Part shown: piece after piece, positions 4,629-5,461 of the stretch
How the letters are laid out: each line of letters begins with the position of its first letter
Position numbering within the stretch: the stretch's first letter is position 1
Source of the DNA: Fimihabitans intestinipullorum
GTDB taxonomy: Bacteria > Bacillota_I > Bacilli_A > RF39 > UBA660
Length of the DNA stretch: 5,461 nt
Assembly: GCA_018714965.1 (NCBI GenBank)
Contig: DVML01000018.1
Coordinates: 1-5,461 of the forward strand
Reading direction: 5' to 3'
Position numbers and translations under genes: made by a program
The notes under the pieces: generated by a model
What the model was told of the DNA's origin: nothing
The model's input: the letters and a program-made list of their open reading frames with translations, nothing else
Databases searched by the model: none

Positions 4629-4661
4629 AAAAAAAGTTATCCACAGCGGATGACTTTTTTT
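4629..4661 (+). terminator. Strong intrinsic terminator, likely bidirectional
   Basis: A 14-bp stem pairs AAAAAAAGTTATCC (4629-4642) with GGATGACTTTTTTT (4648-4661), with a five-base loop ACAGC and a single G-U pair. The seven T's on the + strand and the matching seven A's (T's on the - strand) suit Rho-independent termination in both directions. It separates the regulator gene from the HNH endonuclease, the early/late boundary. Confidence 0.85.
4637..4645 (+). promoter_or_regulatory. Exact DnaA-box 9-mer inside the terminator
   Basis: TTATCCACA equals the strong DnaA-box consensus. It is a single copy, with only one-mismatch relatives in coding DNA (1851-1859, 4441-4449). It lies in the left arm and loop of the terminator, so the match may be incidental. 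There is no cluster of boxes or iterons to support an origin. Confidence 0.3.
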
Positions 4662-4683
4662 GGTGCAAGAAAGAAAGGAAATC

Positions 4684-5079
4684 ATGGTAATAAAATTATG
4701 CGCTAGATGTAAAAAAATAATACAATATCCAAATAGATACTGTAATAAATGTTTGAAGATTGTAGAAACTGAGATGCAAGAATCACATATTATCTCGAAT
4801 AGAAAGTACAATAAAAGGAGAGATAATAAATATTTAAAATTTTATAAAAGTAGTGAATGGAAACTTCTCAAAGAAAAAAGATTACAAGATAGCAAATATT
4901 TGTGTGAGCGATGTGCTAAAAAAGGAATTAAAAAAATTGCTACAGAAGTACATCATAAAAAACCGATTCAAACAGATGAAGGATGGGAAAAGCGTCTCGA
5001 TTATAATAATACAGAATCTGTTTGCATAGATTGTCATAATTTTTATCATAAGAGATTTCAGAAGAGAGGGAAAGAATGA
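4684..5079 (+). CDS. HNH endonuclease (phage packaging-associated type)
   Basis: 131 residues from ATG 4684, preceded by AAAGGAA (4674-4680). An upstream TTG (4660) or GTG (4663) in frame would lie in or at the edge of the terminator and is rejected. An N-terminal zinc ribbon is visible as CARC (6-9) and CNKC (20-23). The HNH core has CERC (74-77), VHHKKPI with the His pair 90-91, LDYNNTESV with Asn108-109, and CIDC-H (114-118) then His122. These are the zinc-knuckle and metal-binding nuclease residues of the family, so it should be active. In many phages such a gene sits next to the terminase genes and aids DNA cleavage during packaging. Here it opens the unit after the terminator and shares four bases (ATGA) with the next gene. 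Confidence 0.92.
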   Translation: MVIKLCARCKKIIQYPNRYCNKCLKIVETEMQESHIISNRKYNKRRDNKYLKFYKSSEWKLLKEKRLQDSKYLCERCAKKGIKKIATEVHHKKPIQTDEGWEKRLDYNNTESVCIDCHNFYHKRFQKRGKE

Positions 5080-5408
5080 AACTAAAACAAGTTGTCATCG
5101 ATATGACAGATCTTACTTTAACTAAGGAACGAAAGAAAATCAAATATGGAGAATTATTTGAGATTGCCGATGAATCACGAGCTAATGAAATTTTAAAAGC
5201 AAGATATAAGAACAAACCAGTTGCAATCATTTATAACAGCGAACAAGAAAATACTTTGCCACAAGACAATAGTGAAAATAACAAGAAATCAAATAATAAA
5301 AAAGATAATGATAATTTAAATAATAAAAATAATGGAACTGATGAAGATAAAGATAATGAAAATATAAAAAATAAAAATTCACAAGAAGGAAATGGCACTC
5401 AAAAATAG
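5076..5408 (+). CDS. Small phage protein with Asn/Lys/Asp-rich disordered tail
   Basis: 110 residues. The ATG overlaps the HNH stop (ATGA), with GAGAGGG (5064-5070) as ribosome-binding site. Residues 1-53 look folded: a beta strand (KLKQVVIDMTD), then KYGELFEIADESRANEILKA and RYKNKPVAIIY, a plan I recall in small phage proteins near terminase or head genes. From about residue 56 on the chain is low-complexity, about one third Asn with many Lys, Asp and Glu, and is surely disordered. The matching DNA (5241-5405) is A-rich and slippage-prone. The function is unknown. Placement between HNH and the expected terminase suggests a packaging or head-related accessory protein. Confidence 0.78.
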   Translation: MKLKQVVIDMTDLTLTKERKKIKYGELFEIADESRANEILKARYKNKPVAIIYNSEQENTLPQDNSENNKKSNNKKDNDNLNNKNNGTDEDKDNENIKNKNSQEGNGTQK

Positions 5409-5418
5409 TAATTTTTAT

Positions 5419-5461
5419 ATGCCAGGGGTGGTTAAAAAAGTATTGGGAATTCGTTTGGGAA
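5419..5461 (+). CDS. Possible start of next gene (partial, uncertain)
   Basis: A frame from ATG 5419 runs open to the right edge and begins MPGVVKKVLGIRLG. There is no Shine-Dalgarno sequence before this ATG, whereas AGGGGTGG (5424-5431) could serve a later TTG at 5443 in the same frame or a start beyond the window. The terminase small subunit would be expected here in a typical phage order, but the few codons visible cannot show that. Confidence 0.25.
   Translation, partial: MPGVVKKVLGIRLG

Noticed and set aside
4596..4811. Minus-strand open frame covering the terminator and the HNH N-terminus
   Set aside because: Runs through the terminator and the zinc-ribbon coding region; its hydrophobic content is an antisense artefact.
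4940..5230. Minus-strand open frame opposite HNH and the next gene
   Set aside because: The opposing strand encodes clear HNH nuclease residues.
1..5461. Recoding of TGA as Trp or Gly
   Set aside because: TGG is used for Trp throughout, and TGA codons coincide with natural gene ends and ATGA overlaps.

Overview
The window is a stretch of phage or prophage DNA from a low-GC Gram-positive host (Bacillota, Clostridium-like). This rests on the strongly A/T-rich sequence, heavy AGA/AAA/ATA codon use, purine-rich Shine-Dalgarno sites (AGGAAGGT, GAGGTGG, GGGAGGGAG), genes that nearly all lie on the + strand, and frequent end-to-start contacts or ATGA overlaps. TGG is used for Trp and TGA ends several genes cleanly, so the standard bacterial code applies. 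No tRNA, rRNA, CRISPR array or insertion sequence was seen.

Layout. (1) 1-458: the catalytic domain of a tyrosine recombinase, cut at its 5' side by the window edge. (2) 459-719: a non-coding, very A/T-rich gap with two perfect dyads (522-544, 628-657) and a gapped direct repeat that starts in the recombinase 3' end. It could hold a recombination site, a promoter/operator region, or both. (3) 720-2115: a small membrane protein, a 74-residue protein ending in a clamp-binding-like motif, a conserved-looking phage protein of unknown function, and a phage methyltransferase-fold protein with an NPPF motif. (4) 2139-3693: six small genes of unknown function, including a 59-residue gene at 2586. (5) 3699-4121: a two-segment membrane protein with a soluble tail. 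(6) 4141-4590: a sigma-region-4-like late regulator of the DUF1492/ArpU/RinA kind. (7) 4591-4683: a dyad, then a strong intrinsic terminator whose stem contains an exact TTATCCACA DnaA-box 9-mer. (8) 4684-5408: an HNH endonuclease and a small acidic/Asn-rich protein. The terminase genes usually follow in such phages, and a possible start of the next gene lies at the right edge.

Reading the genes together, this is the junction between the end of an early/middle module (recombinase, modification enzyme, small accessory proteins, late regulator) and the start of the late packaging module (HNH endonuclease, then probably terminase). The regulator sits directly before the boundary terminator, which suits control of late transcription. 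Most of the small genes cannot be assigned a function from sequence alone. Family assignments are from recalled motifs, not from searches.
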